From Noviherbaspirillum suwonense (GTDB taxonomy: Bacteria > Pseudomonadota > Gammaproteobacteria > Burkholderiales > Burkholderiaceae_D): a stretch of 64,000 bases of DNA. Of the stretch, positions 48,333 to 58,745 are shown piece after piece. The stretch is from the NCBI RefSeq assembly GCF_900182955.1, contig NZ_FXUL01000011.1, positions 121,044-185,043 of the forward strand, read 5' to 3'. Both the position numbers and the translations under genes were made by a program. The number at the start of each line of letters is the position of its first letter. The stretch's first letter is position 1. The notes beneath the pieces were generated by a model. It was not told the DNA's origin. It ran no database searches and saw only the letters and a program-made list of their open reading frames with translations.

Positions 48333-49120
48333 GGTGTGCTCACGGTTGCGGCGGCGTCCGCTTCGGGCTGCAGCGCCGCCAGTCGTTGTTCTATCAGTTT
48401 GCAGTAGTCGGGGTTGAGTTCGAAGCCGACGAAGTCGCGATTGCAGCGGCGCGCGGCCACTGCCGTGGTGCCGCTGCCGAGGAAGGGGTCCAGCACCAGA
48501 CCGCCGGGCGGGCAGGATGCTTTCACCATGCGCTCGATGATTTCCAGCGGCTTCTGGGTCGGATGGTCGGCGCGCTCCCGGTGTTCCCGGTGCAGCCGCG
48601 ACACGCTCCAGACATCCTTCGGGTTGTAGCCCATTTCCAGCCACTTGGCGCCGACGAAGATCGAGCGCGAACGGGCCTTCTTGGTCTCGGCGTCGTACGG
48701 CACGCGCACCGCGTCGATGTCGAAATAATAATCGCGGGCATTGACGAAGAAGCCGACCGTGTCATGCACCGACGAATAGCGCCGGGTGCTGCCGCCCATC
48801 GACGGCACCCGGCGGTCCCAGATGATCTCGTTCATCATCGTCATCCGCTGCTTGAGCATCACGAACACTTCCGGGCTGTAGCGCCAGGTCAGGAAGATGT
48901 AGAGGCTGCCGCTGGGCTTGAGCTTCTTCAGCGCCGCGTCGACCCAGGCCGCGGTCCATTCCAGGTAGGCCGCGCTTTCCATCCGGTCGGAATCGTTGCC
49001 GTAATCCTTGCCGAGGTTGTACGGCGGGTCGGCGATGATGAGGTCGGCCACGCCGTCCGGCAGCCGCGCGATTCCCTTGACCGCGTCCTCGCAGAAAACG
49101 CGGTTGCGCCAGTTATCCAA
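48323..49120 (-). CDS. Solitary DNA methyltransferase (beta-class, DPPY)
   Basis: 265 residues. Motif IV DPPY in [16 protein letters not shown] comes before motif I ([14 protein letters not shown]), the order of beta-class N6-adenine or N4-cytosine enzymes such as CcrM and YhdJ; DPPY favours N6-adenine. [14 protein letters not shown] is the usual motif before motif I. No restriction gene adjoins, so it is probably an orphan regulatory or epigenetic methylase. The only usable start is TTG 49120, five codons after the in-frame hisD TGA, without a clear ribosome site. It overlaps hisC by 10 bp and lies within the his operon, so it is likely co-expressed with histidine synthesis. Confidence 0.88.
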   Translation of the reverse strand: MDNWRNRVFCEDAVKGIARLPDGVADLIIADPPYNLGKDYGNDSDRMESAAYLEWTAAWVDAALKKLKPSGSLYIFLTWRYSPEVFVMLKQRMTMMNEIIWDRRVPSMGGSTRRYSSVHDTVGFFVNARDYYFDIDAVRVPYDAETKKARSRSIFVGAKWLEMGYNPKDVWSVSRLHREHRERADHPTQKPLEIIERMVKASCPPGGLVLDPFLGSGTTAVAARRCNRDFVGFELNPDYCKLIEQRLAALQPEADAAATVSTPCP

Positions 49121-49135
49121 CGCCGGGCCCGCGCG

Positions 49136-50449
49136 TCATTTGAAGCGGAACTCGGCCGAGCGGGCATGCGCCTGCAGGCCTTCGCCATAGGCGAGTTCGG
49201 CCGCCACCTGGCCCAGCGTGCGGGCGCCCGCCTCGCTGACCTGGATCACGCTGGAACGCTTCTGGAAGTCGTATACGCCCAGCGGCGACGAGAAGCGCGC
49301 GGTGCGCGAGGTCGGCAGCACGTGGTTGGGGCCGGCGCAGTAGTCGCCGATGGACTCGGACGAGAAGCGGCCGAGGAACATCGCGCCGGCATGGCGGATG
49401 CGGTGCGACCACTGCAGCGGGTTTTCCGCCGAGATTTCCAGGTGCTCGGGCGCGATGAAGTTGGCGATCTCGCAGGCCTCGTTCATGTCGCGCACCTTGA
49501 TCATCGCGCCGCGGTCGGCCAGCGACGTGCGGATGGTGTCGCGGCGCGGCATGTCGTCCAGCAGCCGGTCTATGCTCTGCTGCACGCGCTCGATGTAATC
49601 GGCGTCCGGGCAGACCAGGATGGACTGCGCCAGCTCGTCATGCTCGGCCTGCGAGAACAGGTCCATCGCGACCCAGTCGGGGTCGGTGCTGCCGTCGCAC
49701 AGCACCAGGATCTCGGACGGCCCGGCGATCATGTCGATGCCGACCGTGCCGAACACGCGGCGCTTGGCGGCGGCGACATAAGCGTTGCCGGGGCCGACGA
49801 TCTTGTCGACCGCGGGAATGATGTCGGTGCCGTAGGCCAGCGCGCCGACCGCCTGCGCGCCGCCGATAGTGAACACGCGGCTGACGCCGGCGATCGCGGC
49901 GGCGGCCAGCACCAGCGGGTTCTTCACGCCGGCCGGAGTCGGCACCACCATGATGATTTCCTGCACGCCGGCGACATGCGCGGGGATCGCGTTCATCAGC
50001 ACCGACGACGGGTAGGCGGCCTTGCCGCCCGGGACATAGATGCCGACCCGGTCCAGCGGCGTGACTTTCTGGCCCAGCACAGTGCCGTCGTCCTCGGTGT
50101 AGAGGAAGCCGTCGGAGCCGCATTCCTGCTTCTGCCGCTCGTGGTAGGCGCGCACCCGGTCGGCGGCGACCTGCAGCGCCTCGCGCCGCGCCGGCTCCAG
50201 CCCGGCCAATGCCGCATGCAGCTCGTCCTGGCGGATTTCCAGCGCCGACACCGACGCCGCGTCGAGCTGGTCGTAGCGGTTGGTGTACTCCAGCACCGCG
50301 GCGTCGCCGCGCGCCTTCACGTCGGCCAGGATGGCGGCGGCGGCACGGTCGATGGCGTCATCCTCGGCAGCCTCGAACGCCAGCACCGCGCGCAGCTGGG
50401 CGTTGAAGTCCGCATCGTTCGAGTCGAGCTTGCGTAGTTGTACTGGCAT
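49136..50449 (-). CDS. hisD: Histidinol dehydrogenase
   Basis: 437 residues, final two oxidations to L-histidine with NAD+ and Zn2+. Conserved segments are [36 protein letters not shown], and [14 protein letters not shown]. Begins [15 protein letters not shown]. Its TGA is in the same frame as the next gene, the methyltransferase. Confidence 0.97.
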   Translation of the reverse strand: MPVQLRKLDSNDADFNAQLRAVLAFEAAEDDAIDRAAAAILADVKARGDAAVLEYTNRYDQLDAASVSALEIRQDELHAALAGLEPARREALQVAADRVRAYHERQKQECGSDGFLYTEDDGTVLGQKVTPLDRVGIYVPGGKAAYPSSVLMNAIPAHVAGVQEIIMVVPTPAGVKNPLVLAAAAIAGVSRVFTIGGAQAVGALAYGTDIIPAVDKIVGPGNAYVAAAKRRVFGTVGIDMIAGPSEILVLCDGSTDPDWVAMDLFSQAEHDELAQSILVCPDADYIERVQQSIDRLLDDMPRRDTIRTSLADRGAMIKVRDMNEACEIANFIAPEHLEISAENPLQWSHRIRHAGAMFLGRFSSESIGDYCAGPNHVLPTSRTARFSSPLGVYDFQKRSSVIQVSEAGARTLGQVAAELAYGEGLQAHARSAEFRFK

Positions 50450-50522
50450 GGCGTGTCCGGTGTTTGCAGTAGGTTAAGCGGCGTGATTGGCGATCTGGCC
50501 GGTAATGCGGTTTGCGGCGTGG

Positions 50523-51185
50523 TCAGCGGTGCGAGGCCCGCTCGAAGGCGTCGATGATGGGCTGCAGCCGCTCGCGCTTGAGCTTCAGCGCCGCCTGATT
50601 CACGACCAGGCGCGAGGAAATGTCCATCATGTGCTCGACTTCGACCAGCTTGTTGGCCTTGAGCGTGCTGCCGGTGCTGACCAGGTCGACGATGGCGTCC
50701 GACAGGCCGACCAGCGGCGCCAGCTCCATCGAGCCGTACAGCTTGATCAGGTCCACGTGCACGCCCTTGGCCGCGAAATGCTGGCGCGCGGTCTCGGTGT
50801 ACTTGGTGGCGACCCTGAGGCGCGCGCCCTGCTTCACCGCGCTCGCATAGTCGAAGCCGGCCGACACCGCGACCGACATCCGGCACTTCGCGATGTTGAG
50901 GTCGATCGGCTGGTACAGCCCTTCGCCGCCATGCTCGAGCAGCACGTCCTTGCCGGCCACGCCGAAGTCGGCGGCGCCATGCTGCACATAGGTCGGCACG
51001 TCGGACGCGCGGACGATGATGACCCGCAGCAGCGGGTCGTTGGTCGACAGGATAAGCTTGCGCGAGGTTTCCGGGTTCTCGGTCACCGTGATGCCGGCCG
51101 CTTCCAGCAGCGGCAGGGTTTCCTCGAAAATGCGGCCCTTGGACAGCGCCAGCGTCAGTTGCCCGTTCAGTTGTTGCGGAGTCAT
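50523..51185 (-). CDS. hisG: ATP phosphoribosyltransferase, short form
   Basis: 220 residues, catalytic domains only: no C-terminal regulatory domain, so it is the HisG-S type, which needs HisZ for activity and feedback control. The PRPP-binding loop [13 protein letters not shown] and [18 protein letters not shown] are intact. hisZ is not in the window. The start overlaps the murA stop by 1 bp. Confidence 0.96.
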   Translation of the reverse strand: MTPQQLNGQLTLALSKGRIFEETLPLLEAAGITVTENPETSRKLILSTNDPLLRVIIVRASDVPTYVQHGAADFGVAGKDVLLEHGGEGLYQPIDLNIAKCRMSVAVSAGFDYASAVKQGARLRVATKYTETARQHFAAKGVHVDLIKLYGSMELAPLVGLSDAIVDLVSTGSTLKANKLVEVEHMMDISSRLVVNQAALKLKRERLQPIIDAFERASHR

Positions 51186-52435
51186 CAGCCTATCCTCCGG
51201 ATGTCGGCGCCGACGGCGGACAGCTTGTCCTCCATCCGGTCATAGCCGCGGTCGAGGTGATAGATGCGGTCGACCACGGTCTCGCCGCGCGCGGCCAGGC
51301 CGGCGATGACCAGCGAGGCCGAGGCCCGCAGGTCGGTCGCCATCACCGGCGCGCCGACCAGGTGATCGACGCCGGCGATGATCGCGGTATGGCCCTCGAT
51401 GCCGATGCAGGCGCCGAGCCGGTTCATTTCCTGCACATGCATGAAGCGGTTCTCGAAGATGGTCTCGGTGACCCGGCTGCTGCCGTCGGCGATGCAGTTC
51501 AGCGCCATGAACTGCGCCTGCATGTCGGTCGGGAAGCCCGGATACTCGGTGGTGCGGAAGCTCACCGCCTTCGGCCGCGCGGCCATCTGCGCCCTGATCC
51601 AGTTGGGGCCGCTGGTCAGCACCACGCCGGCCTCGCGCAGCTTGTCGATGGCGACGTCGAGGATGTCGGTGCGCACATTGGTCAGCGTGATGTCGCCGCC
51701 GGCGGCCGCGACCGCGCACAGGAAAGTGGCGGTCTCGACCCGGTCCGGGATCACCGCGTGGGTCGCGCCATGCAGGCTGTCGACGCCCTGTATCACCAGG
51801 CGGTCGGTGCCGATGCCGGAAATCTTCGCGCCCATCGCCGCCAGCAGGTTGGCGAGGTCGGTGACTTCCGGCTCGCGCGCGGCATTTTCCAGCACGGTCT
51901 CGCCTTCGGCCAGCGTCGCGGCCATCAGCAGGTTCTCGGTGCCGGTGACGGTGATCATGTCGGTCACGATGCGCGCGCCCTTCAACTTCCTGGCTTTCGC
52001 ATGGATGTAGCCGGCCTCGATGCGGATATCCGCGCCCATCGCCTTCAGGCCCTTGATGTGCTGGTCGACCGGCCGCGAGCCGATCGCGCAGCCGCCCGGC
52101 AGCGACACCCAGGCCTCGCCGAAGCGCGCCAGCAGCGGCCCCAGCACCAGGATGGCGGCGCGCATGGTCTTCACCATTTCGTATGGCGCCTCGAGCTTGT
52201 CGACGCGGGCGCCGTTCATGGCGATGCGCTCGCTGTCTTCCTCGGCGCGCAGGCCCATCTGCCGCAGCAGCTTGAGCATGGTGCTGACGTCCTGCAGCCG
52301 CGGCACGTTGGACAGGTGGACCGTGTCGGCCGTTAGCAGGCCGGCGCACAGGATGGGCAGCGCCGCGTTCTTGGCGCCGGAAATGGCGATTTCGCCGGAC
52401 AGGCGCTTGCCGCCCGTGATTGACAGTTTCTGCAT
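51185..52435 (-). CDS. murA: UDP-N-acetylglucosamine enolpyruvyl transferase
   Basis: 416 residues, first step of peptidoglycan precursor synthesis. Catalytic Cys116 in [14 protein letters not shown]; this Cys is the fosfomycin target. The substrate site GAKNAALPI lies at residues 20-28. Overlaps bolA by 1 bp and hisG by 1 bp. Confidence 0.98.
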   Translation of the reverse strand: MQKLSITGGKRLSGEIAISGAKNAALPILCAGLLTADTVHLSNVPRLQDVSTMLKLLRQMGLRAEEDSERIAMNGARVDKLEAPYEMVKTMRAAILVLGPLLARFGEAWVSLPGGCAIGSRPVDQHIKGLKAMGADIRIEAGYIHAKARKLKGARIVTDMITVTGTENLLMAATLAEGETVLENAAREPEVTDLANLLAAMGAKISGIGTDRLVIQGVDSLHGATHAVIPDRVETATFLCAVAAAGGDITLTNVRTDILDVAIDKLREAGVVLTSGPNWIRAQMAARPKAVSFRTTEYPGFPTDMQAQFMALNCIADGSSRVTETIFENRFMHVQEMNRLGACIGIEGHTAIIAGVDHLVGAPVMATDLRASASLVIAGLAARGETVVDRIYHLDRGYDRMEDKLSAVGADIRRIG

Positions 52436-52671
52436 TACTTTTGGAATTCTTCGGGTGTCAGCGTCTTCATCGACAACGCATGGATTTCTTCGCGCATGCG
52501 GTCGCCGAGCGCCGCATAGACCAGTTGATGGCGCTGGATCAGGCGCTTGCCGGCAAAGGCCGGCGACACGATGACTGCATTGAAATGCTGGCCGTCGCCT
52601 TCGACCTCCAGGTGCGAGCAGTCCAGGCCGGCGGCGATATAGCTCTTCACGAGTTCGGGAGTGGGCAACAT
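52435..52671 (-). CDS. BolA-family protein (IbaG/YrbA-like)
   Basis: 78 residues from ATG 52671 (AAGG upstream). BolA fold with [20 protein letters not shown] and [10 protein letters not shown]; the [14 protein letters not shown] stretch is the variable HTH-like loop. Members pair with monothiol glutaredoxins through a shared [2Fe-2S] cluster; grxD is in this window but far away. Sits before murA in the conserved yrb/mla-murA region. An ATG 39 bp upstream is less likely. Confidence 0.92.
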   Translation of the reverse strand: MLPTPELVKSYIAAGLDCSHLEVEGDGQHFNAVIVSPAFAGKRLIQRHQLVYAALGDRMREEIHALSMKTLTPEEFQK

Positions 52672-52719
52672 GATTTCTGCCTTGTTCAGATTGGTGATGG
52701 TGAAACGCATGATCGGTCT

Positions 52720-53475
52720 TCAGTGCCGCAGCTTGTAGCCGCGCTTGAGCAGCGATACGGCAATGCCGGCAAGCACGACGAAGAACGAGGCGACGATAGC
52801 GAAGCTGATGCCGGGCGCAATGTCCGATTGACCGAAAAACCCGTAGCGAAAGCCGTCAATCATATAAAAAAACGGGTTCGCATGCGACACCGCGAGCCAA
52901 AAAGGCGGCAGCGAGTGTATGGAATAGAACACGCCGGCCAGGAAAGTTGCCGGCATGATCAGGAAATTCTGGAATGCGGCCAGCTGGTCAAATTTTTCCG
53001 CCCAGATGCCGGCGATCAGGCCCATGGTGGCGAGGATGGCCGAGCCGAGCAGCGCGAATGCGATGATCCATAGCGGCGCGACGAAGCTCAGGTGCGCGAA
53101 CCAGGCGGTGATGACGAACACGCCCAGGCCAACCGCCAGCCCGCGCAGCATGCCGGCCAGCACATAGGCGGAAAACATTTCCCAGTGGGACAGCGGCGCC
53201 AGCAGCACGAACACCAGGTTGCCGGTGATCTTGGACTGGATCAGCGAAGAAGACGAATTGGCGAACGCATTCTGCAGCACGCTCATCATCACCAGGCCGG
53301 GCACCAGGAAGGCGGTGTAGGAAACGCCCGGATACACTTCCATGCGGCCTTCCAGCACGTGGCCGAAGATCAGCAGGTAGAGCATGGCCGTGACGATGGG
53401 CGCGGTCAGGGTCTGGGTCGCGACTTTCCAGAAGCGCAGGACTTCCTTGTAGAACAGGGTGCGGAAGCCGATCAT
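52720..53475 (-). CDS. ABC-2 type transporter permease (YadH-like)
   Basis: 251 residues, six membrane segments, ABC2_membrane type. The signature region near the end of helix 4 is [20 protein letters not shown], typical of YadH/NodJ-type exporters. It pairs with the ATPase at 53472-54380 (4-bp overlap). Substrate unknown; homologs sit in the same place upstream of bolA-murA in many betaproteobacteria. Confidence 0.88.
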   Translation of the reverse strand: MIGFRTLFYKEVLRFWKVATQTLTAPIVTAMLYLLIFGHVLEGRMEVYPGVSYTAFLVPGLVMMSVLQNAFANSSSSLIQSKITGNLVFVLLAPLSHWEMFSAYVLAGMLRGLAVGLGVFVITAWFAHLSFVAPLWIIAFALLGSAILATMGLIAGIWAEKFDQLAAFQNFLIMPATFLAGVFYSIHSLPPFWLAVSHANPFFYMIDGFRYGFFGQSDIAPGISFAIVASFFVVLAGIAVSLLKRGYKLRH

Positions 53476-54380
53476 TTATTGCCTTCCATGATTTCGATAA
53501 AGACGTCTTCCAGGTCGGCCTGGTGCAGCTGCATGTCCTCGATCACCGCGCCGGACTGGCGCAGCGCAGCGAGTATCGGCTCGACGTCGGTGTATTCGGC
53601 GATGCGGAACACCGCCCGGTTGCTGCCCGGCTCCAGCGGATGCGACAGCAGCGGCGCCAGCGAGGCCGGCATGGCCGCGCCCGACAGCCGCACTTCGAGC
53701 TGCGAACCCGAGATGCGGTTGATCAGCGCGTCGGTGGTGTCCAGCGCCACGACCTTGCCGCCGCGCAGCATCGCGATCCGGTTGCACAGCGCCTGCGCCT
53801 CTTCCAGGTAGTGCGTGGTCAGCACCACGGTGTGGCCCTCGCGGTTCAGGCGCGCGATGAATTTCCACAGCGTCTGGCGCAGTTCGACGTCGACGCCGGC
53901 GGTCGGCTCGTCGAGCACGATGACCGGCGGCTTGTGCACCAGCGCCTGCGCGACCAGCACCCGGCGCTTCATGCCACCAGACAGCGAGCGGGTGTTGGCG
54001 TCAGCCTTGTTGGTCAGGTCGAGGTGATGCATGACCTCGTCTATCCAGGCATCGTTCTTGGCCAGGCCGAAATAGCCGGACTGCATGCGCAGCGTTTCGC
54101 GTACCGTGAAGAACGGGTCGAACACCAGTTCCTGCGGCACCACGCCGAGCAGGCTGCGCGCCTTGCGGTAATCCTTGACGACATCGTGGCCCATGATCTT
54201 CACGCTGCCGGAATCGGCGCGGTTGAGGCCGGCGAGGATGGAGATCAGCGTGGTCTTGCCGGCGCCGTTAGGCCCCAGCAAGCCAAAAAACTCGCCTTCC
54301 TCAATGGAGAATGTGACACCGCCCAGCGCTTGCAGCGTGCCGTAGCGTTTCATTACCTGGTCTATCTGGATGGCGGCCAT
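53472..54380 (-). CDS. ABC-2 type transporter ATPase (YadG-like)
   Basis: 302 residues. Walker A GLLGPNGAGKTTL, Q-loop VVPQELVFDPF, signature LSGGMKRR, Walker B VIVLDEPTAG. A roughly 75-residue C-terminal extension is present as in YadG-like exporters. ATG 54380 (MAAIQIDQVMKRY) is chosen; the frame is open further upstream. Confidence 0.9.
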   Translation of the reverse strand: MAAIQIDQVMKRYGTLQALGGVTFSIEEGEFFGLLGPNGAGKTTLISILAGLNRADSGSVKIMGHDVVKDYRKARSLLGVVPQELVFDPFFTVRETLRMQSGYFGLAKNDAWIDEVMHHLDLTNKADANTRSLSGGMKRRVLVAQALVHKPPVIVLDEPTAGVDVELRQTLWKFIARLNREGHTVVLTTHYLEEAQALCNRIAMLRGGKVVALDTTDALINRISGSQLEVRLSGAAMPASLAPLLSHPLEPGSNRAVFRIAEYTDVEPILAALRQSGAVIEDMQLHQADLEDVFIEIMEGNK

Positions 54381-54541
54381 GCGGACTTTTTGTTGTTGCG
54401 GATGAACCCGCGGGCAGCAGGGCCGGCGGGCGAAAGGCAATGATTATAGGGGATTTCCGCGGAGGCAATCCGCGGCAGGGAACACGGGGCGGGGACAATG
54501 GGCCGGTCGGACGAATCCGGCGGCCCATCGACGGCAATGGC

Positions 54542-54585
54542 CGCGGCCCGGGGTAATGCGCCGTCGCGCGCTAACCCGGGCCGCG
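54542..54585 (-). terminator. GC-rich hairpin after the mla genes
   Basis: Perfect 11-bp arms CGCGGCCCGGG/CCCGGGCCGCG (54542-54552, 54575-54585) with partial pairing inside the 22-nt loop, 11 bp after the mlaB stop. No T-tract follows on the minus strand. Could end the mla operon or separate it from the ABC-2 genes. Confidence 0.45.
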
Positions 54586-54595
54586 CCGGGGAGCT

Positions 54596-54847
54596 CTAGA
54601 GGAGGTCGGCCACGCCATACAGCCCGGCCAGGCTCTGCAGGCTGGCCGGGGCATTTTTCAGCGCCAGCGGCGCATTGCGGGAAGCGGCGGCGCGCTTCCA
54701 GGCCAGCAGCGTGGCGACGGCGGACGAGTCCACCGTCGCCAGCCGGGACAGGTCGATTTCCGGCTGGCCGGCCGCAATGGCGCGCAGGCCTTCGGACAGC
54801 ACCAGCCTGGCGTTGGCGAGGGTCAGCGATTCGGCGGGCTGGTACAT
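54596..54847 (-). CDS. mlaB: STAS-domain protein MlaB
   Basis: 83 residues, STAS fold that binds and stabilises the MlaF ATPase. ATVDSSAVATLLAWKRAA holds the conserved Ser/Thr region. Short but matches the family. Starts 5 bp after mlaC. Confidence 0.88.
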   Translation of the reverse strand: MYQPAESLTLANARLVLSEGLRAIAAGQPEIDLSRLATVDSSAVATLLAWKRAAASRNAPLALKNAPASLQSLAGLYGVADLL

Positions 54848-54852
54848 CTGGC

Positions 54853-55491
54853 TCAGGACTTGGCGCCGGTCTTGATGCCGCCGGCGGCCAGCCGCTTGTT
54901 GCGCTCGGCCAGGGTCTTGATCAGGCCGTCGATGCCGCCCTTGCTGATTTCGCTGGCGAAATTGCCCTTGTAGGTTTCCACCAGCCAGGCGCCCAGCACG
55001 TTCAGGTCATAGATCTTCCAGCTGTTGCCCGCCTTGGAAAGCCGGTAATTGAGCTGGATCGGCTCGCCGCGCTGCTGCACCACCTGCGAACGCACCTCGA
55101 CTTCGGTATCGGCCGGGTCGTTGCGCATCGGCCTGAATTCCAGCTGCTGGTCGCGGATCTGGGCGATCGCGCCGGCATATGTGTAGACCAGCAGGTCGCG
55201 GAATTCCTCGGTCAGCCGTTTCTGCTGGTCGGGCGTGGCTTCGCGCCAGTAGCGGCCGGCGGCCAGCGAGGTCATGCGCTGGAAATCGACGTTGGGCAGG
55301 ATCTTGGCCTGCACCACTTCCAGGATTTTCTGCTGGTTGCCGCTCTGGATGTCCTTGTCGGACTTGGCGGTCTCCAGCACTTCCTGGCTGATGCGCTTGA
55401 CGAAGGCGTCGGCGGCTTCCTGCGCCTGGGCGGCGCCGGCAAAGCCGAGGACGCCGACGGTAACGATTGCTGCTAAAAGTTTTCTGAACAT
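54853..55491 (-). CDS. mlaC: Periplasmic phospholipid-binding protein MlaC
   Basis: 212 residues with a signal peptide (MFRKLLAAIVTVGVLGFAGAAQA) and the MlaC/Ttg2D fold (ILPNVDFQRMTSLAAGRYWR then LLVYTYAGAIA). Carries phospholipids between the outer-membrane MlaA and the inner-membrane MlaFEDB complex. Confidence 0.94.
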   Translation of the reverse strand: MFRKLLAAIVTVGVLGFAGAAQAQEAADAFVKRISQEVLETAKSDKDIQSGNQQKILEVVQAKILPNVDFQRMTSLAAGRYWREATPDQQKRLTEEFRDLLVYTYAGAIAQIRDQQLEFRPMRNDPADTEVEVRSQVVQQRGEPIQLNYRLSKAGNSWKIYDLNVLGAWLVETYKGNFASEISKGGIDGLIKTLAERNKRLAAGGIKTGAKS

Positions 55492-55543
55492 AATCTCGCT
55501 TCCTGGTGTGTTTCACGACGTCGGCAAGAGCCGGCTGTTGCAC

Positions 55544-56470
55544 TTATTTGGCAGGTTCGCCGGACGGCGCGGGAATGAATGCCGGCTGGTTGCCGGAGGC
55601 GGCTGGCGCAGCCGGCGCCTTGTCCTGTTGGGCATCCTTGTTGCCCGTGGGTTCCGTAGATGGTGCCGTTGCGCCGCCATTCAATGACGAACTGTTGTCT
55701 GATTTCGTATCCAAATCATCATCATCCGGCAGCGCGCGGTAGGCCGCATCGGCGCCACGCTCGCGATTGCTGCTGATCTTGCCGGCGCGGCGCTGCAGAT
55801 ACGCGTCGCGGATGAACTCGTAACGGTCCAGCGCGGCATCCTCGACCAGGTTGGACGCGTCCAGCACGCCGGCGCGCATGTCGACGACCCGCAGCGCGGT
55901 GCCGATATAGCGCGTCGGGTCCGGGTTCACATAGGTCCAGGGGTCGCCGGCGAAGTCGACCGGCAGCGCCACCGAGTCGCGCATCGTGGACGAGCCGAGC
56001 AGCGGCAGCACCACGTACGGGCCGGACTGCACGCCCCAGACGCCCAGCGTCGCGCCGAAATCCTGGCGGTGTTTCTGCAGGCCGGCCTCGCTGCCGATGT
56101 CGAGCAGGCCGCCCAGCCCCAGCGTGGTGTTGACGGCGAAGCGCATCACGTCGGTGACGCCATCGGCCACCCTGCCCTGCAGCAGGTTGTTGACCGCGGT
56201 CCAGACGTCGCCGAGGTTGCCGAAGAAATTGTAGACGCCGGTCTGCACGAAGGACGGCAGCACGCGCTTGTAGACGGTGGCCACAGGCTTCAGCGCATAC
56301 TGGTCGACCTTGTCATTGAAGTTGAACATGGTCCGGTTGAAGCGCTCGTACGGATCGACCGGGTTGCGCGCGGCGGCATTGTCGCCGCTGCCGGCGCCGC
56401 CGGTGGTGGCGCAGCCGGAAAGGACGATGACGAGGCCCAGTGCGGGCGCCAGCAAGGATGGGGATTTCAT
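55544..56470 (-). CDS. mlaA: Outer-membrane lipoprotein MlaA (VacJ)
   Basis: 308 residues. Lipobox LSGCATTG near residue 20, and the VacJ core YERFNRTMFNFNDKVDQYAL, PLLGSSTMRDSVALPVDF. A Ser/Pro/Ala-rich tail of about 60 residues (from EREGADAAYRA onward) is not conserved. It removes mislocalised phospholipid from the outer leaflet. Placed inside the mla operon, unlike in E. coli where it is separate. Start overlaps the mlaD stop (ATGA). Confidence 0.94.
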   Translation of the reverse strand: MKSPSLLAPALGLVIVLSGCATTGGAGSGDNAAARNPVDPYERFNRTMFNFNDKVDQYALKPVATVYKRVLPSFVQTGVYNFFGNLGDVWTAVNNLLQGRVADGVTDVMRFAVNTTLGLGGLLDIGSEAGLQKHRQDFGATLGVWGVQSGPYVVLPLLGSSTMRDSVALPVDFAGDPWTYVNPDPTRYIGTALRVVDMRAGVLDASNLVEDAALDRYEFIRDAYLQRRAGKISSNRERGADAAYRALPDDDDLDTKSDNSSSLNGGATAPSTEPTGNKDAQQDKAPAAPAASGNQPAFIPAPSGEPAK

Positions 56471-56943
56471 TGTTTTTGTTCCTCTTTTCCTTCAGCCGCC
56501 TTACTGAAGAGAAATTGGCTGATCAGGTTTTCAAGCACGATCGCGGATTGGGTCATGGTGATGCGGTCGCCCGCCGCCAAGTTGTTGGTGTCGCCGCCCG
56601 GCTCCAGGCCGATGTATTGCTCGCCGAGCAGGCCGGAGGTCAGGATCTTGGCCGAACTGTCCTTCGGAAACGCATAGCCGCTCTGCATTTTCAGGCGCAC
56701 TTCCGCCTGGAAGGTCTTGCCGTTCAGGCCGATGTTGTCGACCCGGCCGACCACCACGCCGGCGCTCTTGACCGGCGCGCCCGGCTTCAGCCCGCCTATA
56801 TTGTCGAAGCGGGCGGTGACGTCGTAGGTCTTGCCGAACGACAGCGAACTCATGTTGCCGGCCTTCAGCGCCAGGAACAACAGCGCTGCCGCCCCCAGTA
56901 CGACGAACAGTCCGACCCATACATCCAGTGATTTGCGTTGCAT
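56467..56943 (-). CDS. mlaD: MCE-domain protein MlaD
   Basis: 158 residues from ATG 56943: one N-terminal membrane helix (VWVGLFVVLGAAALLFLAL) and an MCE domain (LKPGAPVKSAGVVVGRVDNI, SGLLGEQYIGLEPGG). Forms the hexameric periplasmic ring of the MlaFEDB complex. Confidence 0.95.
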   Translation of the reverse strand: MQRKSLDVWVGLFVVLGAAALLFLALKAGNMSSLSFGKTYDVTARFDNIGGLKPGAPVKSAGVVVGRVDNIGLNGKTFQAEVRLKMQSGYAFPKDSSAKILTSGLLGEQYIGLEPGGDTNNLAAGDRITMTQSAIVLENLISQFLFSKAAEGKEEQKQ

Positions 56944-56967
56944 AAGAATTCCTAGCTTCAATAACCG

Positions 56968-57750
56968 TTACTTGTTGAACATCAATGCCGTCAGCAGGAA
57001 GTCGAGCGCCAGCACCGTCAGCGAACCGATGACGACGGTGCGGGTCGTGGCGCGCGCCACGCCTTCCGGGGTTGGCTTGGCTTCGTAGCCCTGGTACAGC
57101 GCAATGAAAGTCACCGCGATGCCGAAAACGATGCTCTTGATCGCGCCGTTGGCGACGTCGGCCCAGACATCGACGCCCGCCTGCATCTGCGACCAGAACG
57201 CGCCCTCGTCGACGCCGATCAGCAGCACGCCGACGATATACCCGCCGATGATGCCGACCGCGCTGAAGATCGCGGCGAGGATGGGCATGGCGATCACGCC
57301 GGCCCAGAAACGCGGCGCCAGCACCCGCTGGAGCGGGTTGACCGCCATCATCTCCATCGCGGCCAGCTGCTCGCCGGCCTTCATCAGGCCGATCTCGGCG
57401 GTCAGCGAGGTGCCGGCGCGCCCGGCGAACAGCAGCGCGGTCACCACCGGCCCCAGTTCGCGCGTCAGCGACAGCGCGACCAGCAGGCCAAGCGCCTGTT
57501 CCGAACCGTACTTGTTGAGCGTGTAATAGCCCTGCAGCCCCAGCACGAAGCCGACGAACAGGCCGGAGACGCCGATGATGACGAGCGAGTAATTGCCGAT
57601 GAAATGGATCTGGTCGGTCACCAGGCGCAGCCGCCGCAGCAAGCCGCCGGAGGCGCCCAGCACCGCGAAAAAGGTGCGGGTCCCGAAACCCAGGCTGACG
57701 ACAAATTCACGCACGCCGCGCCCGATCGCGGCCAGGAAGGCGAGGATCAT
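56968..57750 (-). CDS. mlaE: MlaE permease
   Basis: 260 residues, MlaE/YrbE family permease; ELGPVVTALLFAGRAGTSLTAE is the signature loop. Five to six membrane helices. Overlaps mlaF (ATGA) upstream. Confidence 0.95.
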   Translation of the reverse strand: MILAFLAAIGRGVREFVVSLGFGTRTFFAVLGASGGLLRRLRLVTDQIHFIGNYSLVIIGVSGLFVGFVLGLQGYYTLNKYGSEQALGLLVALSLTRELGPVVTALLFAGRAGTSLTAEIGLMKAGEQLAAMEMMAVNPLQRVLAPRFWAGVIAMPILAAIFSAVGIIGGYIVGVLLIGVDEGAFWSQMQAGVDVWADVANGAIKSIVFGIAVTFIALYQGYEAKPTPEGVARATTRTVVIGSLTVLALDFLLTALMFNK

Positions 57751-58550
57751 GAGCGCGCTCCCAGTCCGAGGTCCTCGGCCAGGCTGCGGCCCGGATAATG
57801 GAAAGGCACCGGCCCGTCGGCCTCGGCATGGACGAACTGCTTCACGTACGGGTCGTCCGACGCCTGCATCTGCTGCGGCGTACCGTGGGCGACGATCCGG
57901 CCCTGCGACAGGAAATAGACATAGTCGGCAATCGAAAACGACTCGTGCACATCGTGCGAGACCAGGATGGAGGTCGAGCCAAGCGCATCGTTCAGGCGGC
58001 GGATCAGGTTGGCCGTCACGCCCATCGAAATCGGGTCGAGGCCGGCGAAAGGCTCGTCGTACATGATCAGCTGCGGGTCCAGCGCGACTGCGCGCGCCAG
58101 CGCCACCCGGCGCGCCATGCCGCCGGAAATCTCGGCCGGCTTCAGTTGCGCGGCATTGCGCAGGCCGACTGCCTGCAGCTTCATCAGCACCAGGTCGCGC
58201 AGCAGCTCGTCGGGCAGGTCGCTGTGTTCGCGCAGCGGGAAGGCCACGTTTTCAAAGACCGTCAGGTCGGTAAACAGCGCGCCGTGCTGGAACAGCATGC
58301 CCATATTCCGCCGCATCCGGTACAGCGCGGGCGTGTCGTCGAAGTCGATCGCCGCCCCGTTGACCGCGATGCTGCCGCGGGACGGCGCGAGCTGGCCGCC
58401 GATCAGGCGCAGGATGGTGGTCTTGCCGGAGCCGGAGCCGCCCATGACGGCAATGACCTTGCCGCGTGGGAAATCCATCTCCAGCCCGGACAGGATGGGT
58501 CGGTCGCCATAGGCAAAATGCAGGTCGCGGATTTCTACTAGATTGGGCAC
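57747..58550 (-). CDS. mlaF: MlaF ATPase
   Basis: 267 residues. Walker A MGGSGSGKTTILR, signature ISGGMARRVALARA, Walker B LIMYDEPFAGLD. I take GTG 58550 (VPNLVEIRDLHFAYGD) as start; the frame stays open far upstream as an antisense shadow of the next gene, and no ATG lies at the domain boundary. First gene of mlaFEDACB. Confidence 0.93.
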   Translation of the reverse strand: MPNLVEIRDLHFAYGDRPILSGLEMDFPRGKVIAVMGGSGSGKTTILRLIGGQLAPSRGSIAVNGAAIDFDDTPALYRMRRNMGMLFQHGALFTDLTVFENVAFPLREHSDLPDELLRDLVLMKLQAVGLRNAAQLKPAEISGGMARRVALARAVALDPQLIMYDEPFAGLDPISMGVTANLIRRLNDALGSTSILVSHDVHESFSIADYVYFLSQGRIVAHGTPQQMQASDDPYVKQFVHAEADGPVPFHYPGRSLAEDLGLGARS

Positions 58551-58745
58551 AGGCAGGGCTATTTTCGGAAAATAGCGTGATTGTAGTGCAGAAAGCCATT
58601 TTGGCCCGGACAGCCGGCCCGCGCAGTGGAGGCGAAACAAGTTTCCCCCGGTAATCGAACCAATGTGCGTACTGCGGCGCACCAAATGTGGAAATTTCCA
58701 CACTGCCTTACAATCATCGCCATCCAACCGACCCAGGCCCTCCGC

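Noticed and set aside
48323..49120. Restriction-modification system around the methyltransferase
   Set aside because: All neighbours are his genes; no endonuclease or specificity gene is present.
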